A stretch of DNA of 64,000 bases, taken from the NCBI RefSeq assembly GCF_036237315.1, contig NZ_CP108356.1, forward strand, positions 5,895,501-5,959,500. Direction: 5' to 3'. The stretch's first letter is position 1, and each line of letters starts with the position of its first letter. Below, in pieces: positions 34,115-41,476 of the stretch. Origin of the DNA: Streptomyces sp. NBC_01351 (lineage in GTDB: Bacteria > Actinomycetota > Actinomycetes > Streptomycetales > Streptomycetaceae). The translations under genes were made by a program, and so were the position numbers. The notes below the pieces were generated by a model. The model made no database searches. It was not told where the DNA came from and saw only the letters and a list, made by a program, of their open reading frames with translations.

Positions 34115-35829
34115 GCGGCGAGGGCCGTTTCGTGCGGGTGGACGGGGTCCCGCTGCACGTGGTGGTCGAGGGGAGCGGGCCGGTCTGCGTGCTCAGCGCC
34201 GGGCTGGCCATGGCCTGGTTCGACTGGGACCCGGTCGCGGCACTGCTCGTCGCCGCGGGCCGTACCGTCGTGCGCTTCGACCGCCCCGGCCACGGCCTCA
34301 GCGGCCCGCCGACAGAGCCCCCGACCGCCGCGTCCGAGGCCCACCGCATCGCCCACCTGCTGGACGCCCTGTACCGGGCCGGGGCCCTGGACACCGGCGG
34401 CTCGGGGGCCCCGCCGGCCCCGCCGGGGCCCGGGGGCTGCGCCGGCGGGCGGGGTCGGGCGGGTTCCGCCGGGGCCGGGGGCGCGCCGGGGCGTCTCCTC
34501 GGGCGTCGAACGTGTCGAGGGGGCGGTGGGCCGAGCGCGGTTGCGTTCGACGCCCTGCGGGGACGCCCCGGCACACCCCCGTCCCCGTCGGAACCGGCAG
34601 GCCCCCGCCCGGGCCTGGTCACAGATCCCAGCCTGACCTCCGGGCAGGGCCCCGGCCCGGCCTCCGGCCCCGGCTCGGCCTCCGGCCCCGGCTCGGCCTC
34701 CGGCCCCGGCTCGGCCTCCGGCCCCGGCTCGGCCTCCGGCCCCGGCTCGGCCTCCGGCCCCGGCTCGGCCTCCGGCCCCGGCTCGGCCTCCGGCCCCGGC
34801 TCGGCCTCCGGCCCCGGCTCGGCCTCCGGCCCCGGCTCGGCCTCCGGCCCCGGCTCGGCCTCCGGCCCCGGCTCGGCCTCCGGCCCCGGCTCGGCCTCCG
34901 GCCCCGGCTCGGCCTCCGGCCCCGGCTCGGCCTCCGGCCCCGGCTCGGCCTCCGGCCCCGGCTCGGCCTCCGGCCCCGGCTCGGCCTCCGGCCCCGGCTC
35001 GGCCTCCGGCCCCGGCTCGGCCTCCGGCCCCGGCTCGGCCTCCGGCCCCGGCTCGGCCTCCGGCCCCGGCTCGGCCTCCGGCCCCGGCTCGGCCTCCGGC
35101 CCCGGCTCGGCCTCCGGCCCCGGCTCGGCCTCCGGCCCCGGCTCGGCCTCCGGCCCCGGCCCGGCCTCCGGCCCCGGCCCGGCCTCCGGCCCCGGCTCGG
35201 TCCCGGGCCTCCCCGGGTCCGTCACCGTCGTCGGGCATTCCATCGCCGGGTTTCACGCCGAGGCCTTCGCCCGGCTGTACCCCGAGCGCACCGCCGCCCT
35301 CGTGCTGGTCGACTCCAGCGTCGAGGAGGCCCCGCGGGCGCTGCTGCCCGCAGGGATCCGGGTCGGCGCCGCGCGGGCTCTCGGGCGGGCCCTGACCGCC
35401 GTCGGGATGCCCGCCGCGTTCGGGCCGCTCGCGCGGCGGGCCACCGTGCGGGCGTCGCGGACCGGCGGGGCGGATCCCGCCGCGCGTGACCTCGTACGCC
35501 GCTGCTACCGCACGGGCCGGGTCTGGCAGGGGGCGCTGCTGGAGAACGCCCGCTACCCCGACACCGCCGCCGAGGTGCTGGGCCTGCGCGAGACGCACCC
35601 GCTGGCCGCGCCCGTGACCGTGCTCGCGGGCCACGACGGCACGGGGAGCCGCTCCGCCCGGGGCTGGCTCGCCCGCCAGGCGGACCTCGCCGACCGGCTC
35701 GGCGCCCGCTTCGAGGTCGCGGAGCCCGCCGGGCACCTGGTCATGCTGGACCGCCCGGACCACGTGGCCCGGGCGGTCGTCAACGCAGCACTGCACCAGG
35801 CGTGCCCGCCGGATCAGCTGCGGGCGTAG
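34111..35829 (+). CDS. Alpha/beta hydrolase split in frame by a B element and an 18-bp tandem array
   Basis: A 572-residue product; a normal relative would be about 300. The N-terminal half of the fold ([19 protein letters not shown], then [13 protein letters not shown]) ends near residue 108 at [14 protein letters not shown]. Residues 118-162 come from B element copy 3 and about 180-365 are GPGSAS hexapeptides from the tandem array. The fold then resumes at [16 protein letters not shown] with nucleophile Ser377, TVLAGHDG as acid region and PAGHLVML with His542. The insertion lies just before the nucleophile strand, where a surface loop might be tolerated. GTG start is coupled to the DUF998 gene. 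Its end overlaps the convergent CBS gene by 16 bases. Confidence 0.82.
   Translation: MSGEGRFVRVDGVPLHVVVEGSGPVCVLSAGLAMAWFDWDPVAALLVAAGRTVVRFDRPGHGLSGPPTEPPTAASEAHRIAHLLDALYRAGALDTGGSGAPPAPPGPGGCAGGRGRAGSAGAGGAPGRLLGRRTCRGGGGPSAVAFDALRGRPGTPPSPSEPAGPRPGLVTDPSLTSGQGPGPASGPGSASGPGSASGPGSASGPGSASGPGSASGPGSASGPGSASGPGSASGPGSASGPGSASGPGSASGPGSASGPGSASGPGSASGPGSASGPGSASGPGSASGPGSASGPGSASGPGSASGPGSASGPGSASGPGSASGPGSASGPGSASGPGSASGPGSASGPGPASGPGPASGPGSVPGLPGSVTVVGHSIAGFHAEAFARLYPERTAALVLVDSSVEEAPRALLPAGIRVGAARALGRALTAVGMPAAFGPLARRATVRASRTGGADPAARDLVRRCYRTGRVWQGALLENARYPDTAAEVLGLRETHPLAAPVTVLAGHDGTGSRSARGWLARQADLADRLGARFEVAEPAGHLVMLDRPDHVARAVVNAALHQACPPDQLRA
34462..34595 (+). repeat. B-type 134-bp palindromic element, copy 3 (inside the hydrolase gene)
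   Basis: Left arm 34462-34512 and right arm 34544-34595 are imperfect inverted repeats around a 31-base loop. It is same-strand with its host gene, opposite to the situation in hmuU, and again the frame remains open. The full 52-base right arm ends GTCGGAACC. Confidence 0.88.
34648..35187 (+). repeat. 18-bp tandem repeat array, 30 units
   Basis: Unit GGCCCCGGCTCGGCCTCC, encoding Gly-Pro-Gly-Ser-Ala-Ser. Units 2-28 appear identical (27 copies, 486 bp). Unit 1 and units 29-30 carry CCG instead of TCG (Ser to Pro), and a degenerate 31st unit follows to 35205. Variant units only at the ends indicate recent internal expansion. Lies 52 bases after B element copy 3. Confidence 0.95.
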
Positions 35830-36233
35830 ACCGCCTCCGCCCAGCCGGCTATCTGCTCCTCCGAGAGGTGCTTGGCCAGGTCGGCCTCGCTGATCATGCC
35901 CACCAGCTTCTTGTTCCTGATCACGGGGAGCCGGCGGATCTGGTGGCTCTGCATCTCCTCCAGCACCTCGGAGACGTCCGCGTTCGCGTCGATCCAGCGC
36001 GGCGTGCCCTTGGCCATGTCACCGGCCGTGACCTTCGCGGGGTCGTGCCCCTTGGCGACACAGCCGACCACGATGTCGCGGTCGGTCAGGATGCCGCAGA
36101 GCCGTTCCGTCTTGTCGCTGATGGGCAGCGCGCCCACATTGAGGCGGGCCATCAGCTGTGCGGCCCGGTCCAGGGTCTCGGTGGCGGGGATCCACTGGGC
36201 CCCGGCGTGCATGATCTCTCCGGCGGTGGTCAT
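35814..36233 (-). CDS. CBS domain pair protein
   Basis: A 139-residue protein made of two CBS motifs: EIMHAGAQWIPATETLDRAA ... GILTDRDIV (about 7-68) and DMAKGTPRWIDANADVSEV ... GMISEADLAKH (about 73-127). CBS pairs bind adenine nucleotides and act as energy or ligand sensors. Start ATG 36233 with GGAGG eight bases upstream; a longer version from 36302 is rejected. The C-terminus overlaps the convergent hydrolase gene by 16 bases. Confidence 0.9.
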   Translation of the reverse strand: MTTAGEIMHAGAQWIPATETLDRAAQLMARLNVGALPISDKTERLCGILTDRDIVVGCVAKGHDPAKVTAGDMAKGTPRWIDANADVSEVLEEMQSHQIRRLPVIRNKKLVGMISEADLAKHLSEEQIAGWAEAVYARS

Positions 36234-36392
36234 CGCGTCAACCTCCAAAGCGCCGTGTACGGCGGGGCGCGGATGCTTCCGCCGCGGCGTCCCCATCGTC
36301 ATTCGGCCGTTCGGCCCACGCGACCCGACAGGGGGGAGTACACGCCCATACGGGTGACAGGACGCCTCCCACCACCGTACGAGCGTGTCCCG

Positions 36393-37082
36393 TCACCCGC
36401 GCGGCGCGGCCCCGCGCTTCCGCAGCATGTCCGCCATCAGGGCGATCTCCGACTGCTGCGCGTCGACCATGCCCTGGGCCAGCGCCCGCTCGGCGGGGGT
36501 CGCGCACAGCTTCGCGCAGCCCTCGGCCATCGCGACGCCGCCCTCGTGGTGGTCGGTCATCAGCTGGAGGTAGAGCACCTCGGCGTCCCGGCCCTCGATG
36601 GCGTCCAGCCGGGTGAGCTCCTCCTTGGTGGCCATGCCGGGCATGAGCGGCCCGCCGGGCCGGGCGGCCGCGTGTCCGCCGTGCCCTTCGTGCCCGCCGC
36701 CGGGGGTTCCCATCCACGACATCGGGGGCTCGTCGGCCAGCACCTTCGGCAGCCCCCACAGGTCCAGCCAGCCGAGGAGCATGCCCCGCTGGTTGGCCTG
36801 GGTGTTGGCGATGTCGTACGCGAGGGTGCGTACGGGCTCGTCCCGGGTGCGGTCGCGCACGATGAAGGACATCTCCACCGCCTGCTGGTGGTGCACCGCC
36901 ATGTCCCGGGCGAATCCCGCGTCGGCGGAGCGCAGCCCGGGCGGGCCGGAGACCGGGACCGCAGGGCGGTCGTCGCTGTTCGCGGCGGCGGCCATCGTGG
37001 CCACCGCCGCGAACAGCAGCGCCAGCAGGACGGCCGTGCCCGCCACCCAGTAGGTACGCGGCAAGCGGGCCGTACGGCTCAC
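36393..37082 (-). CDS. DUF305 family secreted/membrane-anchored protein
   Basis: A 229-residue protein with one N-terminal TM helix (about 9-32) and an extracytoplasmic four-helix DUF305 domain. Two His motifs are present: DMAVHHQQAVEMS and MTDHHEGGVAMAEGC. In between is a His-rich GGGHEGHGGHAA loop after a Trp-rich segment. The ferritin-like layout and His/Met content suggest metal binding, often copper in genomic contexts. GTG 37082 overlaps the stop of the upstream DUF3105 gene (GTGA), so the two are coupled. Confidence 0.88.
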   Translation of the reverse strand: MSRTARLPRTYWVAGTAVLLALLFAAVATMAAAANSDDRPAVPVSGPPGLRSADAGFARDMAVHHQQAVEMSFIVRDRTRDEPVRTLAYDIANTQANQRGMLLGWLDLWGLPKVLADEPPMSWMGTPGGGHEGHGGHAAARPGGPLMPGMATKEELTRLDAIEGRDAEVLYLQLMTDHHEGGVAMAEGCAKLCATPAERALAQGMVDAQQSEIALMADMLRKRGAAPRG

Positions 37083-37768
37083 TTGGCGAGGCCGTTCGTG
37101 CAGGCGGCGCCCGGCTCGGGGGTCTGCTCGCCCTGCACGTACTTGGTGAAGAACTGCGCCACCCGGGGGTCGTCCGCCGTCTCCACCGTCAGCTGCTTGC
37201 CCCACGCGCTGAGCGTGATCGCGCCGGTCTGCTCCTTGACGGGGCTCATCAGCGTGTACGGGGTCTGCTCCACCCGCTTGGAGAGCTTGTCGAGGTCGGC
37301 CTTGGGGGCCTTCTCGTTGTACGTCACCCAGACCGCGCCGTGCTCCAGCGAGTGCACGGCGTTCACCTCGGGGACCGCGCTCTGGTAGACGTCGCCGTTG
37401 CAGTTCATCCAGCGGGGGTGGTGGTCACCACCGACCGGCGGGTTCATCTCGTACTTCACCGGGGTCTCGACGTGGTTGCGGCCCAGCGTCTTCGCGTCCC
37501 ACAGCTGCTCGCCCTCGACGGGCTTCGCGCGGAGCTCCTGCTGCTCCTTGAGGAGCTTCTCCGCGGCCTGCTGCTTGCGCTTCTCGGTCTGCTTCTGGTC
37601 GATCAGCACCCAGGCGCCGAAGCCGACGAGTCCGGTGACGATGGCCGTGGAGACGGTGATCGTGATGGCCTTCATGCGCCGCTCGCGTGCCTTGTCGGCC
37701 CGGCGCATCTCGGCTATCCGCGCCTGGCGGGACTGCGGGTCGGTGCTCTTGGGGGTCCTGCTGGCCAT
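37079..37768 (-). CDS. DUF3105 family protein
   Basis: A 229-residue protein: basic N-tail, one TM helix (about 34-55), a charged coiled segment of about 30 residues (QKQTEKRKQQAAEKLLKEQQ), then the DUF3105 domain with PPVGGDHHPRWMNCNGDVY and AVHSLEHGAVWVTYNE. Conserved His and Cys residues suggest metal coordination outside the membrane. AAAGGA precedes ATG 37768. First gene of a coupled pair with DUF305. Confidence 0.9.
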   Translation of the reverse strand: MASRTPKSTDPQSRQARIAEMRRADKARERRMKAITITVSTAIVTGLVGFGAWVLIDQKQTEKRKQQAAEKLLKEQQELRAKPVEGEQLWDAKTLGRNHVETPVKYEMNPPVGGDHHPRWMNCNGDVYQSAVPEVNAVHSLEHGAVWVTYNEKAPKADLDKLSKRVEQTPYTLMSPVKEQTGAITLSAWGKQLTVETADDPRVAQFFTKYVQGEQTPEPGAACTNGLAK

Positions 37769-37822
37769 GTGCCCTGGTTCCTTTGACTGAGGGGGGTGGA
37801 TGGAGCGTCGAAACCGGACCTG

Positions 37823-38203
37823 TCAGGTCCGCAGCACCTGGAGCACATGCAGGTCGGGGGCTCGGGCGAGCGGCTCGGGCGGCCGCGTCGACCCCGCCCC
37901 GACGCTCCGGGCGGGGGCCGCGGGCTCGCCGGCCGCCGGCATCGCGGCGGGCTGCGGCGCGGGCAGTACGCCCGGCATCGCGTGCGCGAGGGGGGAGCAG
38001 CCCGGCATGTCGTACGGCGACACGCAGACGGCGTGCGCCCGCGTCTCGGCCTCGACCACGTGCTCGCCGCCGACGGGCCGCGCGCAGAGGAACAGCACCG
38101 CCACCAGCGCCCCGGCCAGACCCCAGAAGGCCGCCGGCCTGACGGCACGCCGAAGCGGCGGACGTCCTCGACGCCCCCGCTGCGTGTACTGCCGGCCCCC
38201 CAT
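37823..38203 (-). CDS. Small secreted/anchored protein resembling DUF6153
   Basis: A 126-residue protein: basic N-tail, a TM/signal helix (FWGLAGALVAVLFLCARPVG, about 26-45), an ectodomain with Cys in HAVCVSPYDMPGCSPLAH and Met/Pro-rich text, and the C-terminal APDLHVLQVLRT. That terminal PDLxxLQxLR pattern is what I associate with DUF6153 proteins of Streptomyces. It is 54 bases upstream of the DUF3105 gene on the same strand, completing a possible three-gene metal-related operon. Confidence 0.7.
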   Translation of the reverse strand: MGGRQYTQRGRRGRPPLRRAVRPAAFWGLAGALVAVLFLCARPVGGEHVVEAETRAHAVCVSPYDMPGCSPLAHAMPGVLPAPQPAAMPAAGEPAAPARSVGAGSTRPPEPLARAPDLHVLQVLRT

Positions 38204-38272
38204 GGGCGCAGATGGTAATGCTCATGACGGGCCGGAGGTCAGTGCGGGGGTGTCACGAGCTTTCGGGGGTGC

Positions 38273-38288
38273 GTAATGTGGCGGAAAC
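38273..38288 (+). promoter_or_regulatory. Weak GlnR-like half site upstream of glnA2
   Basis: GTAAT-N6-GAAAC resembles one a/b box of the GlnR consensus (gTnAc-N6-GaAAc). The companion upstream box is poor: GTCAC at 38252 is offset by one base and lacks the paired GaAAc. About 88 bases before glnA2. Low support. Confidence 0.25.
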
Positions 38289-38375
38289 CACCGCTGGCGA
38301 TACTGGGCCGGCCCGACTGTGGCCCGCCCCTCGGGGAGGTGGTGCACAGGCCGTCTGAACTGCGAGGATGAAGGC

Positions 38376-39737
38376 ATGGACAAGCAGCAGGAATTCGTCC
38401 TCCGGACGCTTGAGGAGCGCGACATCCGCTTCGTGCGCCTGTGGTTCACCGACGTACTGGGCTTCCTCAAGTCCGTCGCGGTCGCCCCCGCCGAGCTGGA
38501 GCAGGCCTTCGACGAGGGAATCGGTTTCGACGGCTCCGCGATCGAGGGCTTCGCGCGGGTCTACGAGTCCGACATGATCGCCAAGCCGGACCCGAGCACG
38601 TTCCAGATACTGCCGTGGCGCGCGGAGGCCCCCGGGACCGCCCGGATGTTCTGCGACATCCTGATGCCGGACGGCTCCCCGTCCTTCGCGGACCCGCGCT
38701 ACGTCCTCAAGCGCATCCTGGCCAAGACCTCCGACCTGGGCTTCACCTTCTACACCCACCCGGAGATCGAGTTCTTCCTGCTGAAGGACAAGCCCCTGGA
38801 CGGCACCCGCCCCGTCCCGGCGGACAACTCAGGCTATTTCGACCACACTCCGCAGAACGTGGGCATGGACTTCCGCCGCCAGGCGATCACCATGCTCGAA
38901 TCGATGGGCATCTCGGTCGAGTTCAGCCACCACGAGGGCGCCCCCGGCCAGCAGGAGATCGACCTCCGCTACGCCGACGCCCTCTCCACGGCCGACAACA
39001 TCATGACCTTCCGCCTGGTCATGAAGCAGGTCGCCCTCGAACAGGGCGTCCAGGCCACCTTCATGCCGAAGCCCTTCTCCGAGTACCCGGGCTCGGGCAT
39101 GCACACCCACCTGTCCCTCTTCGAGGGCGACCGCAACGCCTTCTACGAGTCGGGCGCCGAATACCAGCTCTCGAAGGTGGGCCGCTCCTTCATCGCGGGC
39201 CTCCTGAAGCACGCGGCCGAAACGGCCGCGGTCACCAACCAGTGGGTCAACTCCTACAAGCGCATCTGGGGCGGCTCCTCCCGCACCGCCGGCTCCGGCG
39301 GCGAAGCCCCCTCGTACATCTGCTGGGGCCACAACAACCGCTCGGCCCTGATCCGCGTCCCGATGTACAAGCCGGGCAAGACGGGCTCCTCGCGCGTCGA
39401 GGTCCGCTCGATCGACTCGGGCGCCAACCCGTACCTCACGTACGCCGTCCTCCTGGCGGCCGGCCTCAAGGGCATCGAGGAGGGCTACGAACTCCCGGCG
39501 GGCGCCGACGACGACGTCTGGGCCCTCTCCGACGCGGAACGCCGCGCGATGGGCATCGAGCCCCTCCCGCAGAACCTCGGCGAGGCCATCGCCCTGATGG
39601 AACGCAGCGAACTGGTCGCCGAAACCCTCGGCGAACACGTCTTCGACTTCTTCTTGCGCAACAAGAAGCAGGAGTGGGAGGAATACCGCTCGGAGGTCAC
39701 GGCCTTCGAGCTCCGCAAGAACCTCCCGGTGCTGTAG
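38376..39737 (+). CDS. glnA2: Glutamine synthetase type I homologue, GlnA2 type
   Basis: A 453-residue GS-fold ligase. Grasp domain FDGSAIEGFARVYESDM; metal/ATP motifs HPEIEFFLL, HHEGAPGQQEIDLRYADAL, KPFSEYPGSGMHTHLSLF, NSYKRIWGG and RVEVRSIDSGANPYL are intact. The C-terminal part reads EGYELPAGADDDVWALSDAE, GIEPLPQNLGEAI, lacking a clear copy of the adenylylation motif of GSI-beta. Position near glnE and nadE points to GlnA2 of Streptomyces; published work on that protein describes gamma-glutamylpolyamine synthesis rather than glutamine synthesis. ATG 38376 preceded by GAGGATGAAGG. Confidence 0.88.
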   Translation: MDKQQEFVLRTLEERDIRFVRLWFTDVLGFLKSVAVAPAELEQAFDEGIGFDGSAIEGFARVYESDMIAKPDPSTFQILPWRAEAPGTARMFCDILMPDGSPSFADPRYVLKRILAKTSDLGFTFYTHPEIEFFLLKDKPLDGTRPVPADNSGYFDHTPQNVGMDFRRQAITMLESMGISVEFSHHEGAPGQQEIDLRYADALSTADNIMTFRLVMKQVALEQGVQATFMPKPFSEYPGSGMHTHLSLFEGDRNAFYESGAEYQLSKVGRSFIAGLLKHAAETAAVTNQWVNSYKRIWGGSSRTAGSGGEAPSYICWGHNNRSALIRVPMYKPGKTGSSRVEVRSIDSGANPYLTYAVLLAAGLKGIEEGYELPAGADDDVWALSDAERRAMGIEPLPQNLGEAIALMERSELVAETLGEHVFDFFLRNKKQEWEEYRSEVTAFELRKNLPVL

Positions 39738-39771
39738 TTGCAGCCCAGGCGGCCTCCGGGGCTGGAACCGC

Positions 39772-39808
39772 GCTCAGGGCCGGTGGCACTCGGCCACCGG
39801 CCCTGAGC
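39772..39808. terminator. Intrinsic terminator after glnA2
   Basis: A perfect 16-bp stem GCTCAGGGCCGGTGGC with its complement around ACTCG, between the convergent glnA2 and lipoprotein genes. No T-run. Confidence 0.88.
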
Positions 39809-39861
39809 CGTCTCACCCACCCCGGGCCGTCTGCGGGCCGCCGGGCCGGGCGTTCGGTTGG

Positions 39862-40800
39862 TCAGGGGGCCAGTTGCCTGATGCTGGCCCGCACGGAGGC
39901 GGTCTGGGTCTTCGCGCCGGCGACGTCGGTGCCGCCCTCCGCGATCAGCTTTTCCTGCAGGGCGGTTTCCACGGCCTTCCAGTCGCTGAGCAGTCCGGAG
40001 GAGTTCTTGCACCCCACATCGGCCACCGCCACAGCCCTTTCCCTCTGGTCGATCCTGGGTCCTGTGAACTCCGGGTCGTTGCTGGCGGAGAAGGGTTCGG
40101 CGGGGTAGGTGTATCCGGCTTCCTTCATGCACGCCGACCAGCGGGCGAGCGCCGCTTTCACGCGGTCGTCGTGGAGCGACCGGTCGAAGGAGGCGCGGTC
40201 CAGGGACTGGAGCAGCTGCGAATTGCCGGGTGCGTCGGAGGCTTTGTAGCCGAGTGCCTCGTTCGCGCGGCCCGCGCATCCACCGGGCGGCACCGGTTTG
40301 CCGTTCGCATCGTTGCCTCCCTGCCCGAACTCGCCGGGGCGGGTGCTTCCACCGGTCAGTGCGAACGACTCGTCCGCCGACAGCTCCGGTTCCGCGTAGG
40401 TCTGGGACTTCGACTTCGGCGGTACGCGGTAGCCCCTTTCGGAGGCCAGCTTCGCATCGGTGATTCCGTAGCGCCGCTCGTTGTGGACGGTGACGGAGGG
40501 CGGTGTTGCGGGAGGGAAGGAGAAGGAGGCGTGGCCGAACTCCTTCATGCAGGCTGTCGTGCGGTCCCGTAGGAGTTCGGCGAGCTTGTACCCCTCGAAC
40601 TCGTTCAGCATGTAGTCGTCCAGGGGAAGTCCCAGGTCGACGGAGGTGCGGGGGACGTCGGCAGCCTGTGCCGGCTTCTTGCCGACCGCCGAGGGGTCGC
40701 CGCTGGACGTGTCGCAGCCGACGAGGACGGCGCACGCGGCGAGCGAGAGCGACAGGGCCGTATACCGGCCGGGTGTCGGGGTGCGGCGGGATTTTCTCAT
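39862..40800 (-). CDS. Hypothetical lipoprotein
   Basis: A 312-residue secreted lipoprotein: signal peptide with lipobox LVGC (Cys29), then a soluble ectodomain with scattered cysteines (TTACMKEFG, GGCAGRANEALGY, WSACMKEAGYTYP, VGCKNSSGL). The pairs CMKE...GY repeated twice suggest a duplicated two-helix unit, as in other Streptomyces lipoproteins of unknown function. ATG 40800 was chosen; a longer frame overlaps the I36 gene region. It lies in the accessory stretch between glnA2 and glnE and has slightly lower GC than its neighbours. Confidence 0.8.
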   Translation of the reverse strand: MRKSRRTPTPGRYTALSLSLAACAVLVGCDTSSGDPSAVGKKPAQAADVPRTSVDLGLPLDDYMLNEFEGYKLAELLRDRTTACMKEFGHASFSFPPATPPSVTVHNERRYGITDAKLASERGYRVPPKSKSQTYAEPELSADESFALTGGSTRPGEFGQGGNDANGKPVPPGGCAGRANEALGYKASDAPGNSQLLQSLDRASFDRSLHDDRVKAALARWSACMKEAGYTYPAEPFSASNDPEFTGPRIDQRERAVAVADVGCKNSSGLLSDWKAVETALQEKLIAEGGTDVAGAKTQTASVRASIRQLAP

Positions 40801-40892
40801 TGCATCACTGTCATTCGAGTCGTACGAGTCGCCATGCGGCACACGGCGAACGGGGTTTCCCGGGACTCGGGAAACCCCGTCGGACAGCACGA

Positions 40893-41300
40893 TCAGCAGT
40901 TGCCGGATTCGTAGAAGATGCTGGACGCGTTGTTGTTCTTCAGGGTGCTGTTCAGGTTGGCCGTGATCCAGGGACCGATCATCTGGCGCGGGCCCTGCTG
41001 GTTGGAGTTGTAGTACACGTAGTGCGGGTTGCTGTGGGTCCAGTTCGTCACGGAGGCCGCGTTGTTCTTCAAATTCTGTCCGGCGCCGTTGCCGGGTCCG
41101 ATGAACGTGAAGTTCGAGTGGTTGTAGCCCCAGCAGTCGTCGATGTCGACGAAGGCGCCCACGCCACCCGAGTTGTAGTGGAAGCAGGCGTCCCTGCCCT
41201 CGTTGCAGCGGCCGTCGCCGCTGGCCGAGGCGTTGGGTGCGAGGGCGAGCAGTGAAGCGAGGGACAGCCCGATTGCCGAGACAGCGGTGAGCTTCTTCAC
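40893..41300 (-). CDS. Secreted peptidase-inhibitor I36 / beta-gamma-crystallin-like protein
   Basis: A 135-residue secreted protein: a clean signal peptide (MKKLTAVSAIG... NASA, about 1-27) and a single crystallin-like domain rich in Asn, Tyr and Gly. It has two Cys pairs (RCNEGRDACFHY, DDCWGYNHSNF) and a terminal Cys (ESGNC). This matches the family grouped under peptidase inhibitor I36. GGAGGT precedes the ATG. The high Asn content and lower GC than neighbours suggest acquisition by transfer. It is followed by the lipoprotein gene. Confidence 0.85.
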   Translation of the reverse strand: MKKLTAVSAIGLSLASLLALAPNASASGDGRCNEGRDACFHYNSGGVGAFVDIDDCWGYNHSNFTFIGPGNGAGQNLKNNAASVTNWTHSNPHYVYYNSNQQGPRQMIGPWITANLNSTLKNNNASSIFYESGNC

Positions 41301-41476
41301 GATGAACCTCCGAGGTCACATAAAGATTGTGTGAGTGATGGGGAATCTACCTCAGGAGTTGATCTTGTAAAAGTTCGTTCCGTGACCGGGCGAAAGCCCT
41401 TCTGCGTCGCGTAGTTGGGCGTGGCTGAGTGGTTGTCGGAGCAGGCGTCGGCGCTTGCCGGGGCGAGCGGGGCGGG

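Noticed and set aside
34648..35187. Tandem array as a possible CRISPR array
   Set aside because: Units are directly adjacent 18-mers without unique spacers and keep the reading frame.
33436..35829. Alternative 797-codon frame covering DUF998 and the hydrolase
   Set aside because: The upstream part is out of phase with the DUF998 protein, which has clear helices; a GTGA overlap explains the hydrolase start better.
38273..38288. Confident GlnR control of glnA2
   Set aside because: Only one half of the site is present and the second half is out of phase, so it is kept only as a weak site.
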